The position numbers and the translations under genes are program-made. Below, piece after piece: positions 9,209 through 19,100 of a stretch of DNA of 64,000 nucleotides (its first letter is position 1; every line of letters begins with the position of its first letter). This stretch comes from CAZELM01 sp964512995. Its GTDB lineage: Bacteria; CSSED10-310. The notes under the pieces are model-generated. The model saw only the letters and a program-made list of their open reading frames with translations, did not search any database and was not told the origin of the DNA. Location: contig CAZELM010000008.1 in assembly GCA_964512995.1 (NCBI GenBank), forward strand, positions 62,001-126,000. Direction: 5' to 3'.

Positions 9209-10110
9209 AACCAGCATCCCGCTTTTCAGAGAGAAGTCTGGCATGGCTTCAATTGGTGCGTCCGCCTAATTTATTGACGGTACCGGGAGATCCCCTGACA
9301 GGATATTTTTTGCTGTTGGATGCTCCATTCCGGCCTTCCGGAATTCTCGCAGGGATCGGGTGTGTTTTCTGTTTATATATGGCTGGTCTGATTTGGAACG
9401 ATTGTGTGGATTACCGGGAAGATCTGAAACAGCGGCCTTTTCGTCCGATACCGAGCGGTCGGGTATCGCGGTGGCATGCAGCCGTTGCCGGGATCGTTCT
9501 GGTATCGGGCGGGTTGATTCTGGCCTTTCAGCTTAATCGTATGGTCGTCACCGTTTATCTGCTGCTCCTGGTGACACTGCTGATTTATACATTTTTTACC
9601 AAACATCGATTTATCTCCGGAGCAGTGACCATGGGTTTATGTCGCGGACTCAGCCTTCTTCTGGGTGTATCGATTCATGGACACTGGCCGGAGAATCCGG
9701 GTGTTTCGATGATTGCCATGGCTGGAGTGACAGCGTACATCGCATCCGTGACCATGATCGCATTCCGGGAAACCGAGCAGCATTTCCTGGGGCTGGTCAG
9801 GTGGACTCCGTTGGCTGCGGCATTCCTGACCGGTTGCGGCCTTATGTTAACTGCGTCTGGTCGATCATCAATTTTTTTGTTTTTTGTATCGGGTTGGATA
9901 TTACACAGTGGTTATTGGAGTTTCTATCTGAGATCAGATCCGGATCCCCCCCGTCTTTCGAGAGGGATCTCATCTCTCCTGAAAGGACATCTCCTGACTC
10001 AGTCTGCTTTGTTGAGCCTATATCCGGGAGTCGGACCATTCCTGTCAGTATTTCTCGTTCTGATATGGCCGGTTCATCATCGGCTCGTGAAAAAATTTTA
10101 TGCAACCTGA
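9205..10110 (+). CDS. eboC: EboC-like UbiA-family prenyltransferase, probable CTG start
   Basis: The protein is about 301 residues and polytopic (seven to nine transmembrane segments). It has the UbiA first Asp-rich motif N-D-x-x-D-Y-x-x-D (NDCVDYREDLKQRPFRPIPS) and LVRPPNLLTVPGDPLTGYFL near the N-terminus. The second Asp-rich motif is not obvious, as expected for EboC-type proteins. No ATG, GTG or TTG precedes the conserved N-terminal LVRPPN in a good context. The best start is CTG at 9205, whose CTGA overlaps the eboB stop, with GAGGGA upstream. The open frame extends further left over eboB, but that part is shadow. The role is likely in a prenylated or quinone-like metabolite within the ebo pathway; the substrate is unknown. 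Confidence 0.8.
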   Translation: MKPASRFSERSLAWLQLVRPPNLLTVPGDPLTGYFLLLDAPFRPSGILAGIGCVFCLYMAGLIWNDCVDYREDLKQRPFRPIPSGRVSRWHAAVAGIVLVSGGLILAFQLNRMVVTVYLLLLVTLLIYTFFTKHRFISGAVTMGLCRGLSLLLGVSIHGHWPENPGVSMIAMAGVTAYIASVTMIAFRETEQHFLGLVRWTPLAAAFLTGCGLMLTASGRSSIFLFFVSGWILHSGYWSFYLRSDPDPPRLSRGISSLLKGHLLTQSALLSLYPGVGPFLSVFLVLIWPVHHRLVKKFYAT

Positions 10111-10204
10111 TCCGGGGAGCCACCGGTCTGATGCTTCGGATGATCGTAGAATCGATTATGGAACTGCCTGGAAGGATGGCTTTTGTTTATGAAGGAGCAC
10201 ATGT

Positions 10205-11509
10205 GTGGGTAAGCAGAACAAAAAATTATTAATTGCACAGGTTGCGGCACTGGGATATGAATTCGTGATGAAACATATCGGGAAGTCATGGAAAAGTCAT
10301 GAATTTCATCCGATTGCCTGCCATTTCCCTGCTGTGACGTGCTCGGTTCAGGCGACCTTCCGGACCGCTTTGGAGCCGTCTGGCCACGGAATGATAGCGA
10401 ATGGATTGTTTCATCGCAGTCTCATGAAACCGATGTTTTGGGAGCAGTCGTGTCGTCTGGTGACAGGCCCCCGAATTTGGGACCATTGCCGGGAAGCCGG
10501 AAAAACAATCGCATTGCTGTTCTGGCAGCAGAGTCTCGGGGAGAGCACAGATATCATCCTTTCGCCAGCTCCGATTCACAAGCATCACGGTGGCATGATT
10601 CAGGATTGCTACAGCAAGCCCGAGGGATTATATGCAATGCTGTGCCGACGGATCGGGAGACCGTTCAACCTGATGCATTACTGGGGACCGATGGCTTCCG
10701 CCAGATCATCCCAATGGATTGTGGATGCGACCAGCATGATTTTGTCTGATCCGGCTCCGGATATCTGTTTCACGTATATCCCTGTTCTGGATTACGATCT
10801 TCAGCGCTATGGTCCAGATCATCACAGAAGCGTCCGGGCTTTGAACGCATGTTTATCACAACTGGATCAGTTGACCGAGGCAGCTACACGGAATGGATAT
10901 GACATCCTGCTCTATGGCGATTATGCCATCGGACCCGTGCGGGGGGGGGCCCTCTTCCCGAATCGCGTGTTGCGGAACGCGGGGTTTTTGACAATACGGG
11001 AGATACGAGGCATGCACTATGTGGATTTCTACCGAAGCCGAGCATTTGCAGTGGTCGATCATGAGATTGCGCATGTGTATATCGGGAATCCCGATGATAT
11101 TCACACCATCCGGCAGACGCTCGAAGCGGTTTCCGGGATCGGAAAAATTCTGGACCGTTCAGAACAGGCTGCGGTTGGAATCGATCATCCCAACTCCGGA
11201 GAATTGGTATTGGAAGCTGGGGAAGGATATTGGCTGGCGTATCCATGGTGGGACAACCCTAAAAACGCTCCGGATTATGCGTCCCATATCGATATACACA
11301 ATAAACCGGGATATGATCCGTGTGAATTGTTTTTCGGGTGGCCACCAATATCGGTCTCCCAGAAGACCAGCCGGATCAAGGGATCCCATGGTGCAATGTT
11401 CGCGAACCGCCTGCCGTGTTACTGGTCTACCTTTATCGATAAAAAACCAGACACACTCCGGCAACTATCTCACGTTGTGCAGAAATGGATGGAGGAGAGC
11501 CAATCATGA
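10205..11509 (+). CDS. eboF: EboF-like alkaline-phosphatase-superfamily protein
   Basis: The protein is 434 residues and belongs to the alkaline phosphatase/nucleotide pyrophosphatase superfamily. Features are an N-terminal strand (KKLLIAQVAALG), FPAVTCSVQATFRTALEPSG around the nucleophile position, a W-x-x-x-x-D/E-I/T region, DICFTYIPVLDYDLQRYGPD near residue 175, and DILLYGDYAIGPVRGG near 235. The GTG start at 10205 has GGAG seven bases upstream. The usual D-H-G of this superfamily is replaced by YGDYAIG, so catalytic activity is uncertain. A run of nine G (10941-10949) lies inside the gene. It ends in ATGA overlapping the next gene, indicating translational coupling. The ebo assignment is from context; here it sits between eboC and eboD rather than last. 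Confidence 0.8.
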   Translation: MGKQNKKLLIAQVAALGYEFVMKHIGKSWKSHEFHPIACHFPAVTCSVQATFRTALEPSGHGMIANGLFHRSLMKPMFWEQSCRLVTGPRIWDHCREAGKTIALLFWQQSLGESTDIILSPAPIHKHHGGMIQDCYSKPEGLYAMLCRRIGRPFNLMHYWGPMASARSSQWIVDATSMILSDPAPDICFTYIPVLDYDLQRYGPDHHRSVRALNACLSQLDQLTEAATRNGYDILLYGDYAIGPVRGGALFPNRVLRNAGFLTIREIRGMHYVDFYRSRAFAVVDHEIAHVYIGNPDDIHTIRQTLEAVSGIGKILDRSEQAAVGIDHPNSGELVLEAGEGYWLAYPWWDNPKNAPDYASHIDIHNKPGYDPCELFFGWPPISVSQKTSRIKGSHGAMFANRLPCYWSTFIDKKPDTLRQLSHVVQKWMEESQS

Positions 11510-12732
11510 ATCCAGAAATTGAATCCCAGATCGATCGATTTCCAACAGTACAATACTGCCAGTCGTTTTCTGTCCCGTTTGAATATCCTGTGCATTTCAC
11601 GCGTGATATTTTTCACCCGGAAAATCCGCTGATCGAGTCTGTGATCATGCGAAAGGGAGAAACACGGCGGCATCGTGTGCAGGTCTATATCGATGATGGC
11701 GTATTATGTGCCATGCCGGGAATCAAGAACCGGATTGTCAGTTATTTCGATTACCGTGCCGCTCATATTCACCTCACTGCGATTCCGGAATCCGTTCCGG
11801 GAGGGGAGAAGATCAAAAATAACTGGAGCATTGTCCAGCATATCATGACCGCCATTGGCAACAGCCATCTTTGCCGGCAAAGTTATGTGATTGCCATTGG
11901 CGGAGGCAGCGTACTGGATCTGGTTGGTTTCGCCGCCTCACTGATCCACCGGGGACTCCGGCTGATCCGGGTTCCCACTACTGTTCTTGCTCAGGATGAC
12001 GCCGGAGTCGGTGTTAAGAATGGCATGGATGAGCATGGCGTCAAGAACTTCATCGGGACATTCGCTCCACCATTCGCCGTTCTGATCGATTTTGACTTCC
12101 TCCGGACCCTTGAAACGAAATATTGGACTGGAGGGATTGCCGAAGCGTTCAAGGTGGCCATCATCAAAGACGCGCCATTTTTTGATTATTTGTGTCGCCA
12201 TGCCGGTCAGCTCAATGCGAGGGAGGAGTCTGTCATTGAGTATGTTGTGCAGCGCTGCGCCATCCTGCATCTGGACCATATCCGGTCCAACGGTGATCCA
12301 TTCGAGTTCGGAACCGCCCGTCCATTGGATTTCGGTCACTGGCTGGCGCATAAACTGGAGATTCTGTCTGATTATCAGATCGGCCATGGCCAGGCGGTTG
12401 CAATAGGGATCGCGGTCGACTCCTGTTATGCCGTTCAGACCGGTTACCTGACATGGGATGAATGCCATCGCATTTTAAACGCCATGAGGGAAACCGGATT
12501 GCCCATCTGGCACGAACTCCTTGATTTCAAACTGCCGGGAGAAGACCTCGAGGTGATCAGGGGACTCGATGATTTCCGGGAACATTTGGGGGGACAGTTG
12601 ACGATAACACTCCCCGATCATATCGGGCAGAAGATCGAGATTCATGAGATGCAACCCAGTATCATCCGATGGGCGATTCGTTATCTGAAAGAGTTCAGCA
12701 GCCGCAAGTCCGTCCGTATGGATGTCCCATGA
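11506..12732 (+). CDS. eboD: EboD-like 3-dehydroquinate synthase family protein
   Basis: The protein is 408 residues and belongs to the sugar-phosphate cyclase/3-dehydroquinate synthase family. It has the NAD-binding AIGGGSVLDLVGFAASLIHRG, VPTTVLAQDDAGVGVKNGMD and GGIAEAFKVAIIKD. The metal-binding histidines are in DFGHWLAHKLE and GHGQAVAIG. It is the ebo-type paralogue rather than a shikimate-pathway aroB: no aromatic biosynthesis genes are nearby and it is coupled on both sides to ebo genes. The start ATG overlaps the eboF stop by four bases (ATGA) and has GGAGGAG upstream. The catalytic product in ebo clusters is not established. Confidence 0.9.
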   Translation: MNPEIESQIDRFPTVQYCQSFSVPFEYPVHFTRDIFHPENPLIESVIMRKGETRRHRVQVYIDDGVLCAMPGIKNRIVSYFDYRAAHIHLTAIPESVPGGEKIKNNWSIVQHIMTAIGNSHLCRQSYVIAIGGGSVLDLVGFAASLIHRGLRLIRVPTTVLAQDDAGVGVKNGMDEHGVKNFIGTFAPPFAVLIDFDFLRTLETKYWTGGIAEAFKVAIIKDAPFFDYLCRHAGQLNAREESVIEYVVQRCAILHLDHIRSNGDPFEFGTARPLDFGHWLAHKLEILSDYQIGHGQAVAIGIAVDSCYAVQTGYLTWDECHRILNAMRETGLPIWHELLDFKLPGEDLEVIRGLDDFREHLGGQLTITLPDHIGQKIEIHEMQPSIIRWAIRYLKEFSSRKSVRMDVP

Positions 12733-13937
12733 TCGTGGAAGGCATCGATGCACCGTTTCCTGTTCATCTCACGTATTGTCTGAATATCCATCCGGGCGAT
12801 GCCTGGCAGGATCAGTCGGATGGGATTCGTTCGGTTGCATCGCCAATCAGGCAGGTTTTATCCCCGGATACACCGTTCGGATTGGGTCTGCGGTTGAGCG
12901 ATGCGGCTGCCCGATCGTTAATCTCCGAAGAAACGGTGCGTACAATATCGATGTCATTGGCTCAAGAAGGGTTCTATGTGTTCACGGTCAATGCTTTTCC
13001 GTATGGAGCATTTCACCGGACTACAGTGAAGGAACACGTATATCAGCCGGACTGGCGGACTCGGGAACGAATGGAATATACCTGCCGTGTTGCTGATATC
13101 CTGGCCTGTTTTTTACCGGATTCCATTTCAGGGAGCATCAGCACTGTTCCCTGCAGTTACAAGCCCTGGATCACGTCTTATTCGGATGGTGACGATATCA
13201 TCCGGAATCTGATGCATGTTGTAAGGCATCTTGCACGGATCGAGTCGGAAAAAGGAAGGTACATCCACCTGGGTCTCGAACCGGAACCCGATTGTGTGCT
13301 CGAAACAACAGAGGAAGTCGTTCAATTTTTTTCAGAAACAGTGATGACTCGGGGTGTTGAATATCTTCGGGGAACATGCGGATGCTCCCCGTCCAGTGCG
13401 GAGGATCTGATCCGTCGGCATCTGGGAGTGTGTTTCGATACCTGTCATCTGGCGCTGCAGTATGAGAACCTCGTGGAGAGCCTGGAACGGCTTCACCGAT
13501 CCGGCATACTGATCTCCAAGATCCAGATCAGCAGCGCGCTGAAAACGGAATTCAGCCCAGACTCCTTTCAGGAATTACAAAAATTCTGTGATCCGGTGTA
13601 TTTGCATCAGGTGAAAGTCAGGATGCCGGATGGGCAGGTGACCGGTATTCGTGATCTGAACGATGCATTGGCAGCGTGTCGTTCCGACTGGTTCCAACGG
13701 GAGTGGCGAATCCATGTCCATGTGCCATTGTATGTCGGAGAAACAACCCGAATCCGGACCACGTCCGATGAGTTGACGCCTCTGTTTTTCAGAACCGCGG
13801 TCAACCTGGGAGTGCAGCATTTTGAGATCGAAACCTATACCTTTGACGTGCTGCCGGACCGATGGCGCCAACTCGGACTTGTTCACAGCATCGTTTTGGA
13901 GTATCAATGGGTTCTGGATCGGTTTAGGGGGGCGTGA
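12729..13937 (+). CDS. eboE: EboE-like TIM-barrel protein
   Basis: The protein is 402 residues with a xylose-isomerase-like TIM barrel. It has VHLTYCLNIHPGDAW at the N-terminus, FTVNAFPYGAFH near residue 97, HLGLEPEPDCVLE near 180 (metal-ligand Glu), GVCFDTCHLALQYE near 238, and HVHVPLYVG and FEIETYTFDVLP toward the end. This is the characteristic pattern of the metabolite-traffic protein EboE. The ATG overlaps the eboD stop by four bases (ATGA), so the two are translationally coupled. Metal-dependent isomerase or lyase chemistry is plausible, but the substrate is unknown. Confidence 0.88.
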   Translation: MIVEGIDAPFPVHLTYCLNIHPGDAWQDQSDGIRSVASPIRQVLSPDTPFGLGLRLSDAAARSLISEETVRTISMSLAQEGFYVFTVNAFPYGAFHRTTVKEHVYQPDWRTRERMEYTCRVADILACFLPDSISGSISTVPCSYKPWITSYSDGDDIIRNLMHVVRHLARIESEKGRYIHLGLEPEPDCVLETTEEVVQFFSETVMTRGVEYLRGTCGCSPSSAEDLIRRHLGVCFDTCHLALQYENLVESLERLHRSGILISKIQISSALKTEFSPDSFQELQKFCDPVYLHQVKVRMPDGQVTGIRDLNDALAACRSDWFQREWRIHVHVPLYVGETTRIRTTSDELTPLFFRTAVNLGVQHFEIETYTFDVLPDRWRQLGLVHSIVLEYQWVLDRFRGA

Positions 13938-13998
13938 AGCAGTTCGAGAATTGATAACGGTGGCTCCTTTACCATGGATTTTTTTGCGGGAGATTCAT

Positions 13999-15162
13999 AT
14001 GCTGTTCCAATGGCATGACTTTTTGAGTTACAGACACATCGCCATTCTGTTTCTGATGATTCTAAAATTCGTTGCGACCGGGTTTGCGGATGATTCATCC
14101 AGACAGTCAACCGCGTATGCCGGGCATGACCATGATAAGGATAAAGATATCAAGTCGCTGATATCAATCTATCCGACTCTGATTGGAACGCCGTTGGATG
14201 ATTGCCGGCTGTGCCATGGTGCTGGAACAGTGGAGGGGCGAACTGTAAACAGTTGTGATTATTGCCATCAGGTCTGTAAAAAGGATGGAATAACCGGGAC
14301 GTTGAATCCATTTGGAAAATCCTATCTTCAGGCAGGAAGGAATGAGGATGCTTTCAGGAAAATCGCTTTGGAGGATGCCGATGGGGATGGCGTATCCAAC
14401 GACCTGGAGATCGACGCATTGAGCTATCCCGGTGAATCGGGTTCCATACCCAACCTGCCGGATTGTCCGATTCGGATTCTCACTCCCGAAGCGTTATCGA
14501 AAATCCCTGAAACCGAGCAGTTCCTGCTTTTGAATACAACGCGGCATGAAGATTCCTATTCGACGTATCGGGGATGGAAAGTCGCAGACATTCTGGCTGC
14601 TGTGGAGGTCGATCTGGCTTCTGTCGATCGGATTACCGTCGTTTCTTGGGATGCTTTCTGGAAAGACTTCTCTCGGGAGGAGATTCTTGCGGAGTATCCC
14701 AAGGGTATTTTTTACACATCTATCAACAAGACCACTGCGGAAAGTGGATGTCAGACGTGGGTGGAATATCCGGATTCGATTCCGGACCGGGTGAAAGCGG
14801 AGTCGGAAATTCCGGATACGCTGCATCTCATTCTGGCATCGGCCCGGAATGGAACGCCGCTGGTCCCTCTCCAACGGAATGAATCCGGGAAACTTCGGGG
14901 TGAAGGTCCATATCGGCTCATTATGCCCCAGAAAATGCCGGCTCCACCGGATCAACCCAGTATGAAAAGCAATGTGAACTGTCCGTTCCCATATACGGAA
15001 TCGATGCATCACAACTCCGGAGACAGTCCTCGGGGCGTGATCGCGATTGTCGTTCATCCACTCCCGGAGGGTACGAAAGAACCGGACTGGAGAAAAATGG
15101 CCGACGATCTGTTATCCCATCATCGGTTGTTGATCTGCGGCGCGTTGTCGTCTGCACGATAA
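13999..15162 (+). CDS. Exported diheme cytochrome c / sulfite-oxidase-like molybdopterin-domain protein
   Basis: The protein is 387 residues. The start at 13999 follows GGGAGA by about seven bases and opens a signal peptide (YRHIAILFLMILKFVATGFA). A His/Asp-rich stretch (AGHDHDKDKD) follows. Two classical heme-c motifs come next, C-R-L-C-H and C-D-Y-C-H, about 20 residues apart. An EF-hand-like DADGDGVSNDLE segment lies near residue 130. The C-terminal 230 residues resemble the oxidoreductase molybdopterin-binding domain: YRGWKVADILAAV, then VVSWDAF, then GEGPYRLIMPQ near the end. The cofactor-ligating Cys cannot be placed with confidence. It lies 61 bases after eboE on the same strand, so it is probably co-transcribed and would work in the periplasm. 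The function is inferred only from domains. Confidence 0.65.
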   Translation: MLFQWHDFLSYRHIAILFLMILKFVATGFADDSSRQSTAYAGHDHDKDKDIKSLISIYPTLIGTPLDDCRLCHGAGTVEGRTVNSCDYCHQVCKKDGITGTLNPFGKSYLQAGRNEDAFRKIALEDADGDGVSNDLEIDALSYPGESGSIPNLPDCPIRILTPEALSKIPETEQFLLLNTTRHEDSYSTYRGWKVADILAAVEVDLASVDRITVVSWDAFWKDFSREEILAEYPKGIFYTSINKTTAESGCQTWVEYPDSIPDRVKAESEIPDTLHLILASARNGTPLVPLQRNESGKLRGEGPYRLIMPQKMPAPPDQPSMKSNVNCPFPYTESMHHNSGDSPRGVIAIVVHPLPEGTKEPDWRKMADDLLSHHRLLICGALSSAR

Positions 15163-15175
15163 TCCGGATTGTCAT

Positions 15176-15976
15176 ATGGACCCGACATCATCCTGGCAAC
15201 TCAAGCTGTTTGGTAAGACACTGAAGAAAAAAGAAAAGCTCACCATCATCAGGGCATTGCTGCCAGATTTACAGAGTAAACGCTGTCTGGATCTCGGATG
15301 TGCGAAAGGCACGATCAGCTATTTTCTGGCTCGTGAAGGCGGCATCTGGTTTCATGAGGATTTGGACTTGGTCAATGTTCAGGCGACACGGGATCTGGTC
15401 GGGAACCGAGTGGCGGTCATTCCTCCGACGAATATACCCCATCCCGATGGAACATTTGATATAATCGTGTCACTGGATATCCTGGAGCATCTTCGGGAGG
15501 ATCGGGCGTTTGTATCCGAGATGGTCCGGGTACTGAAACCGGGGGGATGCCTGATTCTGTCCACGCCAGCCACGGGACCGGTCTATCTGCTGAATCGTCT
15601 TAAAAATGCCGTTGGGCTGACTCCCGATCAATACGGACATGTGGTCGAGGGGTACCGGCTGGTGGATTTGAAGGCAATGCTATGGGAGGCTGGGCTGTCC
15701 ATTGATCTCGCGACGACCTACTCCCGGTTTTTCACCGAATTGACGGAATTGATGATCAATCTGATATTTGTCAAATTCCTTCGTAAGAAAACGATCGGGA
15801 AACGGGACGGGCATATCACTCCGGGAAGTGCCGACGAAGTGCGGAAATATGCCAAACAACTGACAGCATATTCGATGATCTATCCGTTTGTCTGGGCGCT
15901 GACACGACTGGACCGGTTGCTCTGGTGGCAGAAAGGATATGCGACACTGCTCCGGGCATATAAGAGAAACGACTGA
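15176..15976 (+). CDS. Class I SAM-dependent methyltransferase
   Basis: The protein is 266 residues with a Rossmann methyltransferase core: CLDLGCAKGTISYFLA (motif I), HEDLDLVNVQ (motif II acidic end), IPHPDGTFDIIVSLDILEHL (motif IV) and EMVRVLKPGGCLILSTP (motif V/VI). The C-terminal 90 residues hold a hydrophobic segment (MINLIFVKFL) and a basic, Trp-rich end, suggesting membrane association or a lipid or quinone-like substrate. It starts 13 bases after the cytochrome gene and is the last gene before a bidirectional terminator, so it is probably the end of the ebo-associated transcript. Confidence 0.8.
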   Translation: MDPTSSWQLKLFGKTLKKKEKLTIIRALLPDLQSKRCLDLGCAKGTISYFLAREGGIWFHEDLDLVNVQATRDLVGNRVAVIPPTNIPHPDGTFDIIVSLDILEHLREDRAFVSEMVRVLKPGGCLILSTPATGPVYLLNRLKNAVGLTPDQYGHVVEGYRLVDLKAMLWEAGLSIDLATTYSRFFTELTELMINLIFVKFLRKKTIGKRDGHITPGSADEVRKYAKQLTAYSMIYPFVWALTRLDRLLWWQKGYATLLRAYKRND

Positions 15977-16031
15977 GGATTTCCGGTTCAGTTTGTCGAT
16001 CACCTTCCACTTATCTGAATGAAAAAAGTGG

Positions 16032-16066
16032 AAAAGCCGTGGATTTAATGGTCCACGGCTTTTTGG
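16032..16066. terminator. Bidirectional rho-independent terminator
   Basis: AAAAGCCGTGGA and TCCACGGCTTTTT form a long stem with a short loop, with A tract and T tract on either side. It lies between the convergent methyltransferase gene and the pyruvate:ferredoxin oxidoreductase gene and can serve both. Confidence 0.9.
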
Positions 16067-16119
16067 GTTTCAGGATAACTCAGAAGATACGTTTAGGCGT
16101 TATCTTGGACAGAATGGGA

Positions 16120-19100
16120 TTATTCTTTTTTGGGAGATGAAAAATCCATCGCTGCCAGTTGTTTGTAAATATTGAACCGCATGGCGACATCCTGTTCTGC
16201 CAGTTTAAGGAGTTCTGCGGCGCGTTCCGGATTTGATCGGACGAGTTTGCTGTATCGAGTCTCGCCATACATGTATTCTTTCATGGAAACGGATAGGTCG
16301 GTGCTGTCCAGTTGGAGTGGATTTTTGCCTTCGGCAATTCGCCGGGGATCGAATCGATAGAGTGGCCAATGTCCGGATTTGACGGCCTTTTTCTGTTCTT
16401 CGATCTGTTTGGTCATGTTGATTCCATGGGCGATGCAGGGGCTGTAGGCAAGGATCATGGCGCTTCCGGGATAGTTTTCGGCTTCGAGAAACGCTTTCAG
16501 TGCCTGATTGGGATTCGCTCCCATCGCAACCTTGGCGACATAGATGTTACCGTATGTCATGGCAAGCATTCCCAAATCTTTTTTCGGCAAGGATTTTCCG
16601 GCGGTCGCGAACTGGGCTGAGGATCCCCGGGGTGTGGATTTGGAGCATTGGCCACCGGTATTGGAATAGACTTCGGTATCCAGGACCAGTACATTGACAT
16701 TGCGTCCGGATGCCAGAACATGATCCAGGCCGCCGTATCCGATATCGTATGCCCATCCATCACCGCCGATGCACCAGATAGATTTGGCGACCAGATAATC
16801 CGCCAGAGAATAGAGAAGAGGATCGGTATCGTGTATCTGTTTCTTCAATTCCTGGACACGGATTCGTTGGGCTTCGATTCCCTCGTCTGTCTGCTGATTC
16901 GCGTTGAGGATCTCGTTTTTGAGCGTTTCCGGTACATTGGATTCCTGGAGTCTCCGGCGTGCTTCTTCATTTTTCTTGTCTACTGTCAGACGGAATCCCA
17001 GGCCGATCTCCGCACAATCCTCGAACAGGCTGTTGGTCCAGGCAGGTCCCAATCCGTCGCCGCGTTTACAATACGGCGTTGTCGGCAGGTTTCCGCCGTA
17101 GATACTGGAGCATCCGGTGGCATTGGCGATCAATGCACGGTCTCCAAAAAGCTGACTCAGTAATTTGACATATGGAGTTTCTCCGCATCCGGCGCAGGCT
17201 CCGGAGAATTCAAACAGGGGGCGGATCAACTGGCTGCCTTTGATTGTGTTCTTCTTGACTTTGCTGCGATCCAGATCCGGAAGTCCCAGGAAGAATTCCC
17301 AGTTTTCGGCTTCGTTTTTCCGCAAGGGGAGCTGTAATTTCAGCTCCAGGGCTTTTTCTTTCGGCGGGCAGATATCGACGCAGACACCGCATCCGGTGCA
17401 GTCTTCCGGAGCGACCTGAACGGTCCATTTCAATCCGTCCAATGGTTTAGCGGTATCTGTGCTTTTGAATGTCGATGGCGCGTGTTTCAGGAGCGAGGGA
17501 TCGTAGGCTTTGACCCGGATCGCGGCATGGGGGCAGATGAAACTGCACATTCCGCACTGAATGCAGTTCTTGGGATTCCAGACCGGGATATCCTGAGCGA
17601 TGTTCCGTTTTTCATATTGGGTGGTGGCGGTCATGAACTGGCCGTCCACCGGCATTTCGGAAACTTTCACCAGGTCTCCTTCTTTGCGGATAAGCTTGGC
17701 CAGCGTCTGTTTGACGAAATCCGGAGCGCACTCCGGGACCGTGTCGGGCATTTCAATATTGCCCAGCGGTTTGTCGAGGTAATGCACTTCAAAGATCGCA
17801 TCCAAAGCGCCTTCCACGGCACGATAATTCATCTCGACCACTTTGGGTCCTTTGTCTCCATAGGTGTGCTCGATGGAGTCACGGATGAGGCTGATGGCTT
17901 TCTCCTGGGGCAGAACACCGGAAATCTTGAAAAAGGCTGTCTGCATGATCGTATTGATGCGAGGTCCCAAACCAAGTTTTTTGGCCAGTTCATCGGCATT
18001 GATGATGTAGAATCTGGCTTTTTTCTGTTTCAGTTGTTCCTGGACCATTCGAGGCATGTGTTCCCAGACATCATCGGCACCGAATGGACTGTTCAGAAGA
18101 AATGTTCCGCCTTCCCGGAGGTTGCTGAGCATGTCGTATTTTTCGAGGAATGTGAAATTATGGCATCCCAGGAAGCTGGCATCATTGCACAGATAGGTGC
18201 TTTGAATCGGTTTGGTGCCGAACCGGAGATGGCTGACGGTCTGGGCTCCCGCTTTTTTGGAGTCATACACGAAATACCCTTGTGCATACATTTCCGTTGC
18301 TTCACCGATGATCTTGATGCTGTTTTTGTTGGCTCCAACAGTACCATCCGATCCCAATCCATAAAACATCGCCTGGAAAGCATCCGCGGATTTGTTGATT
18401 ACATTGTTGTCCCAATCCAGACTGGAGTGTGTGACGTCGTCGAAGATACCGATTGTGAAATGATTCTTCGGTTTGGATGATGCCAGATTGTTGAAGACCG
18501 CATAAATCATTCCCGGATTGAATTCTTTGGAACTCAGTCCATATCGGCCGCCAATGATCATCGGATAATCACGGAATGGTGCTGAACCTTCCGCCCAGGC
18601 TTCGTTGACGGCTGACTGAACATCCTGATACATGGGTTCGCCCATGGAACCGGGTTCTTTGGTCCGATCCATAACAACGATGCGTTTCACGGTTTCCGGG
18701 ATAGATGCCATCAGATGAGTGACAGAAAATGGTCGGTAGAGACGGATTTTGATGAGTCCGACTTTCTGGCCATCCTTGACCATCTCATTTACGGTTTCGT
18801 GAGCGGCTTCAGCACCAGAACCCATGATAATCATGATATTTTCAGCCTGGGGATGGCCGTAATACTGGAACAGCTTATACTCCCGGCCGGTTATCGAATG
18901 GAACAGGTTCATGTATTTTTCGATGATTTCCGGACATTTCAGATAATACGGGTTGACTGATTCCCGACCCTGGAAATACACATCGGGATTCTGGCTGGTA
19001 CCGCTGATCATGGGGTGGTCCGGAGACAATGCTCGCTGGCGATGGGCGATCACATAGCGGTCGTCGATCATCTGCTGCATTTCTTTTTTGGATAATTCAT

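Noticed and set aside
17482..18480. Plus-strand 332-residue frame opposite pyruvate:ferredoxin oxidoreductase
   Set aside because: Antisense shadow of a full-length, strongly conserved gene.
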